From Asterella californica (lineage: Eukaryota > Streptophyta > Marchantiopsida > Marchantiales > Aytoniaceae), in NCBI GenBank assembly GCA_036924285.1, contig JAYKYS010000008.1, forward strand, positions 16,477,001 through 16,541,000: 64,000 nucleotides of DNA. The letters run 5' to 3'. Below are positions 49,886 through 61,114 of the stretch, one piece after another. The position numbers and the translations under genes were made by a program. Below the pieces are notes generated by a model. That model saw only the letters and a list, made by a program, of their open reading frames with translations. It had not been told where the DNA came from and made no database searches. Each line of letters opens with the position of its first letter. The first letter of the stretch is position 1.

Positions 49886-50235
49886 GCATGCATAGTCATC
49901 CTTTTCCGAGTTCGGAAGAGAGAGAAATGCATGTTCGTTTGATTTAATACTTAACTCTTTCGGCAGGGTTAGGTATTAAATTAAACGCATGATTAAAACT
50001 ATATATTCATGAGTATAATGCCTCGGACTTGTATCTTCTGAAGCGAGGATCCAGTCTACACTTACGGGTTTTTGCTTGCTCTCTTCGTGTTTCCAAACAT
50101 GAGCTAACAAATAATGTTTATATAATATTTTAATTATTTATATCTACTTAATATATATATTATTTAATACTTATATAATTCTCTGATAACAAAAAGAGAA
50201 CACAAGTTCTCAGAAATTCAGATTGCATGTATATT
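49886..50235 (+). repeat. Dispersed double-hairpin repeat (family A), near-complete copy
   Basis: First hairpin: CTTTTCCGAGTTCGGAAGAG inside GCATGCAT...ATGCATG (49886-49933). Second hairpin: GTTTGATTTAATACTTAACTC / GGGTTAGGTATTAAATTAAAC (about 49938-49987). Then CGGACTTGTATCTTCTGAAG, an AT-rich body, the TAACAAAAAGAGAACACAAG block and the tail TTCAGATTGCATGTATA (about 50217-50233). Confidence 0.7.
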
Positions 50236-51744
50236 TGATACAATATTTGAGTTGTTTTCCAGCTCCTGGCCCCACTTTCCTTTTTCTTATTGATGTTTTT
50301 CTATTTTGAGGTCTTAGCCTTAGTGCCTGCATCATTTAGAGAGACACATAGCCATTTCCACAAACAAAGCTCGTCATCTTTGGTGCATAGTAACCCAAAA
50401 GATATATTCTTTACAAGATATGTTTAACATTGCATGCATTTTACTGAATTAAGCATTAATAATGCATTCAAATCTCTTCGAACGTAGTTCTGATTTTGTA
50501 TGTTTAACAAAATGAGAGCAAAAGAATGAAAGCAAAAATCTCTTCAAACTATGGTTCACAGTAACAGATTCAGCATGTGGTACTTCTGCACTTGTAGGCA
50601 AACTTATAGTCTTTTGTATAGGGTTCTATTCAAACCTGTCATGTAACGAAACTTACACGATTCAGATGAGAAGATTTAAGTTGGACCGTCTCAAGAGTGC
50701 AGAAAAGATATATACATCCAATTCAAAAGTTTTCAATGATGTGCAATATATCATATTTACGAACTTCTGGTGTTCACGCTTTTTCAAAGTTATCGGTTGA
50801 ATTTTGGCTCGATTATATAGGAAGAAGGTTTTGGTCCAACTTTAACTGGTAAACCCATGATTTCTTCGTCAATGTAACCTAACTTTACCGGTTATATTTC
50901 CATCCAAATGGATATCAACCACAAATTCACAAAATCTCCAGAGAACCGTGGCACTGCATTACCAGAGCTGTGAACTTCCATTGACGTAAATGTTTACGTA
51001 GCACTTCCAGAGGTGGTACGTAAACTTTACGGCAAAAACATGTAGAAGTTCTAGGGAAGTTACTGGAATCCTATACACGTACTGTAAGTACTCTTGCCTG
51101 CACTAACCAATGAATTCAGAGAATCTTTGTATACGTAAGCTTCTTGGCCCGCTCTCCACCAAAGCTAGACTCTAGAGTGTACAGTGGATTGCTTTTCGTG
51201 TATCTGATTCCAAGATATGGGCACACAAAGTACTATTTAGTTGCCCACGAATCTGTCCAAAAAGGGACAGTATCCACCATCTGAAGCACGAGAATGACTG
51301 TAGTTAGTTCAGCTGCTTGTGGGAGGTGAAGCAGCTACTTACCACAAGCACAAGCACAACAACAGTGACTGTAGCTAAGGTTGCGGTTGGATTGTGGAAG
51401 AGAGTAAGGGCTCGAAGAATCTTGAGTTGATGTTAACCATATGACTCTATGTCTATGTGCTTTACACTCTATCTTGGTATCACGACTAAACAATTTTATC
51501 TGAAAGCGTGATTAAATGAAATACACATGCTCGATGAACTTCTGGGGAACTTTTGTTCCTTTAAGGATAGCGGGGAAATTTTATATATTAAATATATAAT
51601 AATCAAAATATTTTATAAATATTATTTATTAGTTTATTCTTGGAAACATGGACAGACCGGGATATAAACCATAAGGAATGAATATACAGCCGTGCTGTCA
51701 AAATACAAGTTCAGAAACCTGAAGCTGTTTGTACATTAATTCAC
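50236..51744. other. Intergenic stretch, no gene recognised
   Basis: No frame over 60 codons and no long repeat recognised. A local inverted pair with ACGTAAA near 50985-51015 is too short to interpret. Confidence 0.4.
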
Positions 51745-51965
51745 AGTGAGATTAAATTAGTACTTAACCCTTCCTGTTGGAAGGATTAGGTACTAAATTA
51801 AACCCCTGTATATTTGTAGAAGTTTAATTTAGTTGTTGAACATACATATTGCCAAAAGAGTTAAGTAATAAATTAAATCTCTGTATATTTACAAGAGTTT
51901 AATTTAATGGTTGAACATGTATATCCACCCTCTTCTAAGTTCGTAAGAGGGAGAATACACATATT
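51745..51965 (+). repeat. Family A hairpin modules, tandem pieces
   Basis: A complete CTTAACCCTTCC / GGAAGGATTAGG hairpin (51751-51803) is followed by a half copy (AGAGTTAAGTAATAAATTAAA, about 51857). A first-hairpin module, CCACCCTCTTCTAAGTTCGTAAGAGGG, comes next (51930-51956). The order differs from full copies, so this is a nested or rearranged cluster. Confidence 0.55.
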
Positions 51966-52260
51966 GTTTACTTTATATCTTTGTCTTTTCTGTCGAAAGA
52001 GTTGGTTCATAAATTAAAGTTATTAAAAAAACTTCATTCATAAAAAAGATTTTACTTACAGTAGAAAGGGTTAAGTTTGAACTCACGTATACGTTCTTCT
52101 TCCTAGAGTTCACGTGTGACTATCTTATAACTATTTAAATTAGCAAATTAAATTTATATTTAGATTTGTCTTAGATTTATTCAAGTGTGCTCTTTGCAAC
52201 AAGTAAACATTGCGTACTATACAACAAAGAATTTTACTTAAAAAAAAAAAAAATTTTACC
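51966..52260 (+). repeat. Foldback repeat, subfamily B, second copy
   Basis: Shares GAAAGAGTTGGTTCATAAATTAAAG and ACAGTAGAAAGGGTTAAGTTTGAACTCAC with 46690-46790, followed by an AT-rich region and a poly-A run near 52240. The perfect hairpin of the first copy is not preserved. Confidence 0.45.
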
Positions 52261-53087
52261 AAAATGATCATGTATAACGAATCATTTAAAAAAAATTCAA
52301 ATCTATATTTCTGATTGTCCATTTGCAAAATATGCACACTCATTTGGGATGCATATTTTGCCTCCTCGTTTGGTGAAATAAATATACAGCACTGCTTGGG
52401 AAGTCTAACAGCGTCATTAAGAACTAATTAACTAACTTTAAATTGAACCAGCGTGATGTCTATTTGAGACTTCAAATCCAGTAATTCTACAATTTTAAGC
52501 TTTAAGGTTTCTTTAGTGACCCATCCGGTAACGATCTAACAGACCCAAGATTATAAACGAACTCGACGTCCATAATATGTTTATAGCGTTTCCTCATGGA
52601 GTGTTACATGATCCATATCTTTGATGTTAATGTTAACATCATAATCGTATTTTGTCCATTCATTTGACTTTTAGTTAAGTGTAGACTACAGTACTTTACT
52701 TATAGTATAAACAGAAATCATTTGTCCTGTCTATTTGTTGTGACTAGATCTAAAAGAATAACTTATTTGTGGCTGGATCTCTCCAAGACTGTAGTACACC
52801 AGTGTAATATACTGTACGGGTAAAGCTAAATTATATTGAAAAGAAATGTATCTTATACCAGACCATAAAAACCAAATAAAATTTCAAACATGATACGTGT
52901 AAACGTGACCGGCATCAAACCGTGCTTAGCAGAAGGAAAACCTTTTCTGGTACCCCTGAATCTACTTCTTGGGGTAACATATATTTAATTTATGATATAA
53001 ACATGTTTGATTATAATGTAAACTTTGCAGAAGGGTTAGATAATAAATTTACCAGTATTAACTATAATTATAATTTACGTATTATCT
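52261..53087. other. AT-rich intergenic stretch
   Basis: No gene recognised. A partial family A module (GCAGAAGGGTTAGATAATAAATTTACC) lies at 53031-53057. Confidence 0.4.
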
Positions 53088-53358
53088 GATTTATTCCCTA
53101 ACCCTTCCATTGGGAAGGGGTAGGTAATAAATTAAACCTTCGATATATTATCCATAAGTGATGGACAGCAGCCTGGATATGTACACAGGGGAGCGCTCTC
53201 CTTATGGTTTATGTCCGTTTTTTCGCATTGAGTTAAAAGTTAATATTTGTAAAAGATTTTGTTTTCTCATTAATTTAGTATAGAGTTTCTTAATATTTAT
53301 ATATTCTTTTAATAATAACAATCAAGCAGAAATATACAATAGTTAATATTGCATGGAT
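53088..53358 (+). repeat. Dispersed double-hairpin repeat (family A)
   Basis: Hairpin TTATTCCCTAACCCTTCC / GGGAAGGGGTAGGTAATAA (53091-53128), then ATTAAACC, CTCCTTATGGTTTATGTCCG (about 53199), TTAATATTTGTAAAAGAT, TCTTTTAATAATAACAATC and a tail with ATTGCATGGATA near 53349. Same order as the copies at 12500 and 38943. Confidence 0.65.
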
Positions 53359-54785
53359 ATCATATTAGATTCGACGGTCCAACATTGTTTCCTCAGAACA
53401 CACGGCGAAAACACGAGCCTGCATGCCCTCCATCACGAGACAAATGCCTATATGAAACCATACGTACATAACGTCAGCGGAAACCTACAGGAGAAGTCGC
53501 AAGTTTGCAGCCTTTTCTAAGGCAAGCCACTTTTAAGGCAAGCCACCCACAAATTAAAAAAGATAAAAAGATTTTTCTGAGAAAAAAAGTTTAGAAAACA
53601 AAAGTTTATTTCTCCGGGTTAATTTAATCACTGCAGGGATACGTTTCTCCGGATCCTCCGTGGGGAATAGTTTAGTTGGGACGTCAAGGTCTAGCACTGT
53701 CTTGTCTTTACTGTGTACTCGCTATGTTTGGAAGCGGAGGACGCAATTTCAGCACGTTGGTTCTTTCCACTGGTGGTCCCTTCTGCGACTCTCCGAGATG
53801 CAATGATTGATCACCTTTCCGCACCGCATGCAATGCATGGCATGGGACTTTCTGGACCCCAAGTCAAGCTTGACTTATTTGGTATGTCCGTCCTTTCAGT
53901 CTTTCCATCGATGATCGCTCTCTTCTCTTCTCTACGATTCCTTCACGTATCATGCTTTCTGCCACTTGCACTCAAAGTTCAAACGTCCCTTGACGGTGCA
54001 TTTTCCGGTCATGACTTGTGAATAGAATGGTTATCTCACTATTTAACTTCTTTGCATTATTATTATTATCACTTGTGGATGTACTTGTCGTATGCTTATT
54101 TTTGTATTCCCTCAGAGCTTTCGATTTGGATATATATATATCTAAATCACACGTGAAATACAACAGATGATACTTTTAGATATAATACTTCTACAAGAAT
54201 CTTCTTGGAATATTCTGTCTACAATTATATATTATATATTATTAATATATAATAAACATTATATAAAACGGATCGAACATGCATAACCCTACTATTTCTG
54301 TGACAATCTGACACGTATGAGCCAATAACGCCTCAAGACTTTTTGTCCGAGTCATGTGTTTCTCCTCTTCCCTCTCTCAGCATGCATATTTAGTCAGCTT
54401 GTTTATTGTTACATGTAAAGATTGGTTCAGTTTATATACAAGAGTGGTATATTTATGAATATATATAACCATACTTGATATTTTTTGGGATACGGTGAAC
54501 CCACTTGGGATGTGTAACAAAAATACGTGATGATTGTTTATGATCGTTAAACCATTGTTGAAATAAATTATAATAAATTAACTTTAATCCACTATGGTTA
54601 ACGAGACCAACCATGGTTGAAGTACTTATCACTTCGGTTTTTCCTTAACCTAACCCGATCCAAAAAGACTTCCGTATTTGACCCCTTGAGTCTGAGTTCA
54701 GAACTGAGAGGAAAGAAGAAAAGAATACAGTAAATGTTTAGGCTATGAAGTACATGTTGTATAGCTCTTTTAATCAGAAATCTCC
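53359..54785. other. Intergenic stretch, no gene recognised
   Basis: A 102-codon plus-strand frame (53713-54021) has no recognisable domain. AT-rich elsewhere. Confidence 0.4.
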
Positions 54786-55110
54786 TTTATCACACCACTA
54801 GTAGATTCGTTGAGTTTTATCACACCCCTCTTATGGATGTATGGTTTTATCACTCCCATGATTGGGTATAGACAGTAACATCATTCATTTTGTTATGTTA
54901 GGGATATTTTGAGCTATCCACATTAGCTCTTTGAGCATATATTTTCTGATGTGTATTTAATTATTATATATTTTGGATAGTAGAGACATTCCATCATAAT
55001 TAAAAATAATAAAATGAAGAAGGATACGATAAAATGACTGGTTTTACTGTCGATAATTGATCAGGGGTGTGATCAAGCAATACATGGTTAAGAGAGTGTG
55101 ATGAAGCTGA
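54786..55110. mobile_element. Small element bounded by opposed 30-bp-phased iterons
   Basis: The left side has TTTATCAC at 54786, 54816 and 54846, exactly 30 bp apart. The right side has the inverse orientation, GGGGTGTGATCAAGC at about 55065 and GTGTGATGAAGC at about 55097, 29 bp apart. The interior of about 200 bp has no coding frame. The layout is that of a non-autonomous DNA transposon with repeated terminal or subterminal transposase-binding motifs, and it ties the single-sided copies at 3751, 18293 and 48391 to one family. Confidence 0.55.
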
Positions 55111-56089
55111 GCTGTTAAATTGGAGCGAACGTATACAAAAAAAGAAAGAAGACAAGACATAATTCTTTCCCAGCGTTAAAATACACAGCAAGTGAAAAAG
55201 AAGAGCACTTTAACCCAGAACGGTGAATCGTGGTTGGTTGCCACACAGGACTTTTACTTTGATACTCCGTCGGGAAAAATTGATAACCTAGCGTGAGTGA
55301 TAATAATGCAGGCCAAAGAGAAAGAGAAACGTTGACGAGAATGTGTGTGTGTCTAAACTCGGATACATGAGTTAATATCAAACAACAGAAGGCACACTCG
55401 AAATAGGAGGTAGACTAAAACATCAGAAAATCCCACATCTTCTACTTACAACACTATATAGAGTTTATTATGAATCTCATACGATTTCTAATTTACCGCA
55501 TTTGTTTGTATTTCAAAACCAGAAGTGTAATTTGAAGTTGTACTTTCCCAGCCTTTCAGCAAAATGAGAAAAATAATCAGTTAATGCTGTACACCGAACT
55601 AGGAACAAGGTTTGGATTGAGATAGAAGAGGAGTCAGATTACCAGTTAAATTAATTTAACATCCAGTCTTCATTAATTTGTATTAGGATTTGAATAATTG
55701 TCTGAAATTAGAGGGTATCGGATTAAAAGAACATGAATTTGCTTGATCACACCTCCAGTCCAAATATTTTGGGTTCGAGAATGTTTTTCTTCTCTCCACG
55801 GTCCGAGCAATTACTTCGCTCGCCTGTTTAGTCCTACACTGACGCTTTGTTTCCACTAGACGGTGCGTCTTGACATTTTATTGCTCTGTGATTGTCGAAA
55901 TTGACATTTACAATGTGTAGACGGTAAACTGTCCACACTATATCTGCTGTAAAACATATAAAACAGTACATGTACAACTGTTTGCGAGAAAATTGTATAT
56001 AATGACTTACTACAAACCGTAACTAGAGTGAAACTTTGATCGCGACAGATTGATACGAACCAGTACTTCTTAACAAAAAGTTTGTTAAA
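55111..56089. other. Intergenic stretch, no gene recognised
   Basis: Short frames only. One isolated GCTTGATCACACC near 55742 resembles an iteron of the element to the left. Confidence 0.4.
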
Positions 56090-56800
56090 GGCACAAATTC
56101 GAGAAGACATTTTTCTGTTTCTAGGAGTTGAACTTCCGCATGTGGAGCTGTTGCTGGTTCTTCGTACTCGGGCACTTGTTCGTCGTGTTTGTTGAAGTAG
56201 CGATGATGACAATGGGGGCAGCGTCTAGTATCTTTGAAAAAAATATGTTGTTGATATTTTCTGGCGTTACAACATGCGGCCTCATGATGAAGTCCACAAG
56301 GAGTCTGATCGTCGCTTCTGAATCCAAGCCTGCATCAACCACTTGGGAGACACATTGTATTTCTCAGAAACAAGCATGCTACGCAGACAACGAACAAGTG
56401 TATTAGAGAGTGGATGGTGTGACTTTTATCTATTGAATTGCAAGGCCCTCGGAAGGATATTCACATAGTCAGAAAATAGCGCCCAGCAAGATCAACAGCT
56501 CACGCCCATCGCTGATCATGACCTCAGAGATATTTTTCATCGTTGCTGCATGATGTGCTTCCTTCTCATCTTGTAAGCAATACCCAACCATCCCAACAAA
56601 GATATGGAGATCTCTATTGGAGAGGAGCTTCACATATACTTCGCCGCCAACCGGTCTGTCCTTGTCTCACCCTAATGACTCAAGCAACCATTTCTTGATA
56701 TCTAAAGCGGACTTCGCGTACAGACAAAAGACATCATGGAAATGGAGGTGTAGAAGGATACCGTCTCTCGAGACAGAAAACAATACTGACAGACATTTAG
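56090..56800 (-). pseudogene. Rep-like HUH endonuclease/replicase relic
   Basis: On the minus strand a frame from about 56790 carries a His-hydrophobic-His motif (HLHFH, 56736-56750). 27 codons after its first His comes an in-frame TGA (56667-56669). The same frame then carries LHIFVGMVGYCLQDE, with the candidate catalytic Tyr at 56580-56582, and stops at 56469-56471. After frameshifts, further pieces follow: NVSPKW, MRPHVVTPENINNIFF and a CPHCHH cluster near 56200. This order (HUH, about 50 residues, Y-x-x-x motif, downstream SP-x-W block, zinc-like cluster) matches my recollection of Rep-type replicases in eukaryotic genomes, related to rolling-circle Reps and possibly to Replitrons. Two in-frame stops and at least two frameshifts make it dead. 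The N-terminal first motif was not found. Assignment is from memory of the family, without a search. Confidence 0.6.
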
Positions 56801-57714
56801 CATGGAGAGAATCTGATAGGTGGGAGAATAAGTTCAATTCTAAGTCGGGTCATGTCTTACATACTATCATGGATGTCTCAAGCGTGAGCATTTTCGTCCT
56901 CGTTTGTTTGCGTAGTGACATTGGAATCTTCAAAATCGAGAAAATGACGATAAAGATAAAGATTATGGGATCGGCCGAGGTCCTTGCAGATCTCATCCTC
57001 CTCTTTTATCTTTAAAATTTAACTACAGCTCGATCACGAGATCAGTCATAATTTTCAGCAGTAAGATTAGTTTGGGGTTCTTGGTATCTTTGGAAGTGCT
57101 CGTCGAGACCTTTCCAAAGACACTTTACTCGTCTCGAGATCTTACGTGTAGCTCTGTTCATGATCTTATACGTCACTAGAGCTCCAACACTTTGTGTTGT
57201 TTTGAAGAACTGTGGTCGAGCGTCAGACTGGGACTTTGTGATTTGGACCAACACTCGACCAGCGTCCGTCTGCGCCGAACTCACGTCCTTATCCGCTCGA
57301 ACTCACGTCTCGGCCCACGTCACATACTTACGTCTCAGTCTGTTTCTAGACTTACCTCTTAGATCAATGTTCGTTTGAGGTCTTCTTGGAATAGACCCTT
57401 ACGTCTTTTTAACCTTGGTTCAGAGAACCACTTGGAGTTCATCTATTTCCGTCTTCCCGACCAAGCCGTTAAGTCCTACTCATAGCATTCACAACCTAGC
57501 ATAAGTCCGTTAGAGTTCTTTTGTTCGCGTCAGCGCTCGATCTTGAGATAGAAGGTCGTGACATTCACTCTCATTTTGGAGTTGATGTCCTCATCAACAA
57601 TGATCCTTAACTTAATGTCAAATTCAAAATGAGTAGCCAACCCCTTGGTACCCAAATTGCATTCTGGTAGCTAATCCACAATTTTCTTCTTGGCTCGAGT
57701 CTTAAGTTTTTGCT
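56801..57714. other. Flank of the Rep-like relic
   Basis: An 80-codon minus frame (57042-57284) lies where the N-terminal part of the Rep-like protein would be expected, but I see no motif in it. A plus frame at 56617-57015 is antisense to the relic and unlikely to be real. Confidence 0.35.
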
Positions 57715-58212
57715 AGAACACTCCAAAACAATTGCAATTAGTCTCTGGGAGGTCTACTCTCTTGATGACCCCTAAACAAAACTAGTTAACATATTCTACA
57801 CATTGTACTTAAGACTCTAACTTGCTAACTTATAAGTATTCACAATAGGTCTCTCGAAGCTCACTTTTGGATCACAATCTGATTTGACTTAGACGCACTA
57901 CTAAATTTATCTTATAGTTAGAAAACTGCAATGCAATATCTCCCCAAGCTCCAAGACAAGTGTAAACAATTCACACCTGCTTTGTCAACGCTAAGGCAAA
58001 CCTAAGTCTTGACATCAAGACTTAGTCATGATTTAGACGCTTATCCAAACCAACTCGTTTCTTTTGAGTGCATTTGGTTCCTCCTGTTGACAACATCCTA
58101 GGCTTAGAACATAACTAGTCAGGCCATGCACTACCAATACACTTTGACAATTTCCAAGAAACAACTTCTTCATTTTCACAAAATATAAGTCAAAGCTACT
58201 TAACTTAGTTCC
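57715..58212 (-). repeat. LTR-like repeat 3' of a gypsy remnant (copy 2)
   Basis: Collinear with 17365-17875 at roughly 80% identity by eye, including CTAAACAAAACTAGTTAAC, CTTAAGACTCTAACTTGC and CACAAAATATAAGTCAAAGC. A short extra block (CATCAAGACTTAGTCATG) lies near 58013. It directly follows, on the minus strand, the truncated integrase at 58213. Confidence 0.65.
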
Positions 58213-59060
58213 CAACTTTTGGAATAAAGGTTTCTATAAGACACTTGTGAACTTAGAGTCTTGGTCCAAAATAATACTCTGGGGTAATCCATGTGAAAGC
58301 CACCGAGTATTAAAGATACCGAGAAGGTGTGAACGCTGTTGCGATATCCAACGTTGGAGCAAACTTTGCTAGTTTACTAAACCGTTCAACTATCACAAAG
58401 ATTGAGTCAAGCAGAGACGTTAGGAGGTATATGTTGATGCTTTCCCAAGGTCTGCTAAGAAAAAGATGAAGTAACCCTTGTTTCTTCGGCATAAAGATGA
58501 AGTAATCAATAAAAGATGAAGTAACCCTTGTTTCTTCACATAAGAACCCCGGTTTGCTTGACTGGTTACTCATGTTTTCACAGAGTGTGCAACATCGTCT
58601 TTCATGTAAGATCAATAAAACATTTTAGCTATCACTGCTAAAGTGAACTTTTCACTTTTACGGCTTGATAAAGACGCATCGTGACACTCTTAAGCAACTT
58701 AGTCCTGTGTTTTTCTTGTCACACATAAATTAATTTTCCTTGAACATGAGTAATCCATGTCTCAGTTGCATGTTCTGCAACTTCACTCCTCGCTTGAGTT
58801 GTTCCAAATACTCCTTCGCTTGATCATCGCTCATGTAACTTTCATGTATCAGTCTCTCCAAGTCTTACTCCTCAAGATACATAGCTCAAAAATTTATGTT
58901 GACGATGGAAAATATCCTGCTTGCGACTCAAGGTGTCTAGAACCACATTCTCTTTTCTCGCTGTCGTGTTGTGATACGACTCTTGTGTACAACTCTCATA
59001 GAACTTAAGATGTGTTTCTTTTATAAGTTTCGTGAAATTTATCACGAAACTCGTCAAATG
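58213..59060 (-). pseudogene. Ty3/gypsy fragment: RNaseH-integrase linker and integrase
   Basis: Minus-strand homologue of about 2400-3150 in the first gypsy copy. Visible pieces are NVVLDTLSRKQ (linker), an AHSVKT/HERRCCTLCEN region of the integrase zinc domain, RPWESINIYLLTSLLDS, IFVIVERFSKLAKFAPTLD and a DNA match through GGATTACCCCAGAGTATTAT. A 16-bp phrase (AAGATGAAGTAACCCTTG) is duplicated near 58466 and 58514. Many stops and shifts. The integrase breaks off directly against the LTR-like block, so the rest of the integrase and the chromodomain were lost by deletion. Confidence 0.85.
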
Positions 59061-60273
59061 GTGTGATAGGTACTACGATTGCGATTATTGCGATCACACG
59101 ATAGTGAAACGTGCCAAAACATCAATCTGTGCATGTTCACTTCAGTGGTCATTGTCGTCAAATTTGAGTATAAAATAATGGGTCGAGGGTTCGTGAGGTA
59201 TTCTTTTTTAAGGACTTATAACACTCAAGGAAACACTAGACACCAATAAGATTAGAAGAAACCATAAAATCCTAGAGATATGTTGAAAGATTCTTTGCGG
59301 AACGTAAATACGCATAAGTGCTCAACTAGAATGAGATAATTGAGTCTCGACTAATACCAAATCAATATTACAATCTGAAAATAGTGCATCACTTGGTTGA
59401 AATACTTTTCTCCAAAGTTCCTCACGATCCATACTCCATGATTGATATTTGTTTACAGTGACAGTGAATAAGGACTCAGACGTTGAAAAGAACGTTAGTT
59501 GGATAGTTGAGATCCATTCTTCATCACAAAAGATGTACACCATTCTAAGTTTCTTCGTATGTAACAATCGGAAAGATCACCGAAAGCGATAAGTCCATCA
59601 CCCTTCTCATGAATTCATCGTCAAAATATGAAACTAACCACTGTAGAAAGTGGCGTAGTGGATGTAATGAAGCTTGATGTGAAATGAATTCGAGAAAAGA
59701 AGACCCGGAACTGGTATCAAACCTCCGTCCATACCCATCACTCTCACAATTCTTCACTCTTCCATGGAGACCATCGAGAGGTCCTCACGAATTACTATGA
59801 AGTATGATGACAAGATGGTGAGCGTGCCGATCCACTCCTTGATTGGTATCTTTGGTGCATACCGGAGGATGCACAAGTTTAGAGAGGGTGGATGTTGTGT
59901 CGTGGATCAGTTCCTACATGAAAATCCAAATCCAAGGCTTTGCATTATCGCTTCAAAGACGTTCATAAGACTAAAACTGGACTTTTTATGCAACTTTTGG
60001 ATCTTCGTTTTAACTGCATCAAGTGTTAGAGCTCATTGTTAGCTTCCCATGAGAACTTCATTTATTTTTAATTGACGCTTAATGATAAAGTTATGAGGTT
60101 CAAAAGTTGAGAAAATCAAACAAGTCTTTAGCTTATTGATGATGACTGGGTATTTGTGGTTCTCGACGTTGTACTAAAGGTGTAAAGGGTTTGCTTGATC
60201 ATTATTTAGGAAAATCTCACGTATTGTGAACTAATGTGAGGGAGCAGTTTAAGAGGTTAGCTTGTATCTACGA
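59061..60273. other. Intergenic stretch, no gene recognised
   Basis: Frames of 70-92 codons (59322-59567 minus, 59545-59757 minus, 59764-60042 plus) have no recognised domain. May be older retroelement DNA joined to the tandem repeat that follows. Confidence 0.35.
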
Positions 60274-61114
60274 CCCATCGATAGACGTTTCAGAGTATTA
60301 GGAGGTTCAATGCATACACACAAGATATCATTGACTTCAGACCTGTGCAAGCTACGCGTTGGTTGAAATGGTTCTTGAAGAAATGGACCGAGAGGTGTGT
60401 TCTTGAAGAAACTGAGACGTAAAGAAGAGGATCTGGGATGCTTCAATGACATGCGAAGAAGAGTTGGACCGTGCGAACCGTTCCAGGGTTCAAACTTGAT
60501 GTCATTGGATCCATCGAGATCAGAACATCGAGTTCTTCAAAAAATTGAAGACAATATGAAATTTCATCTGATGATTTAGAAAATATGAGGAAAATGGGCT
60601 TGCAAGGAGATGCTTACATCAGATTTTCGTTCGCCTACGACTTGAAGTTGGATTGTTCTTCGCGATCGATGAGCTAAGCTCTTCAGTCTTAGTACCCATC
60701 GATAGACATTTTAGAGGATTAAGAGGTCCAATGCATACGCACAAGGTGTCATTGAGTTCAGATCTGTGCAAGCTACATACTGGTTGAAATGGTTGTTGAA
60801 GAGGTGGATCGAGAGGTGTGTTCTTGAAGAAACTGGGATGTAAGGAAGAGGATTTGGATGCTTCAATGACATGCAAAGAAGAGTTGGACCGTGCGAACCG
60901 TTCCGGAGTTCAAACGTGATGTCCTTGGATCCATCGCGATCAGAACACCGAGTTCTTCAAAAAATTGAAGACGATATGAAATTTCATTCAATGATTTAGA
61001 AAATGTGAGAGAAATAAGCTCGCAAGGAGATGCTTATGTGAGAATTCCATTCACCTACAACTTGAAGTTGGATTGTTCTTCACGATCAGTGAGTCAAGCT
61101 CTTCAGTCTTAGTA
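60274..61114. repeat. Tandem duplication, about 421 bp x 2
   Basis: Unit 1 (60274-60694) and unit 2 (60695-61114) both start CCCATCGATAGAC and end CTCTTCAGTCTTAGTA. They share long blocks such as GAGAGGTGTGTTCTTGAAGA and GAAGAGTTGGACCGTGCGAA and differ by scattered substitutions, about 10% by eye. The plus strand shows coding-like pieces (MTCEEELDRANRS in both units) interrupted by stops, so a piece of a retroelement or host gene seems to have been duplicated. Confidence 0.9.

Noticed and set aside
53713..54021. 102-codon plus-strand protein
   Set aside because: No recognisable domain and no supporting context; chance frames of this length occur elsewhere in the window.
54786..54860. CRISPR-like array suggested by 30-bp periodicity
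   Set aside because: The repeated part is only about 8 bp, there are just three units, the spacing blocks are conserved between copies, and the context is a plant nuclear genome.
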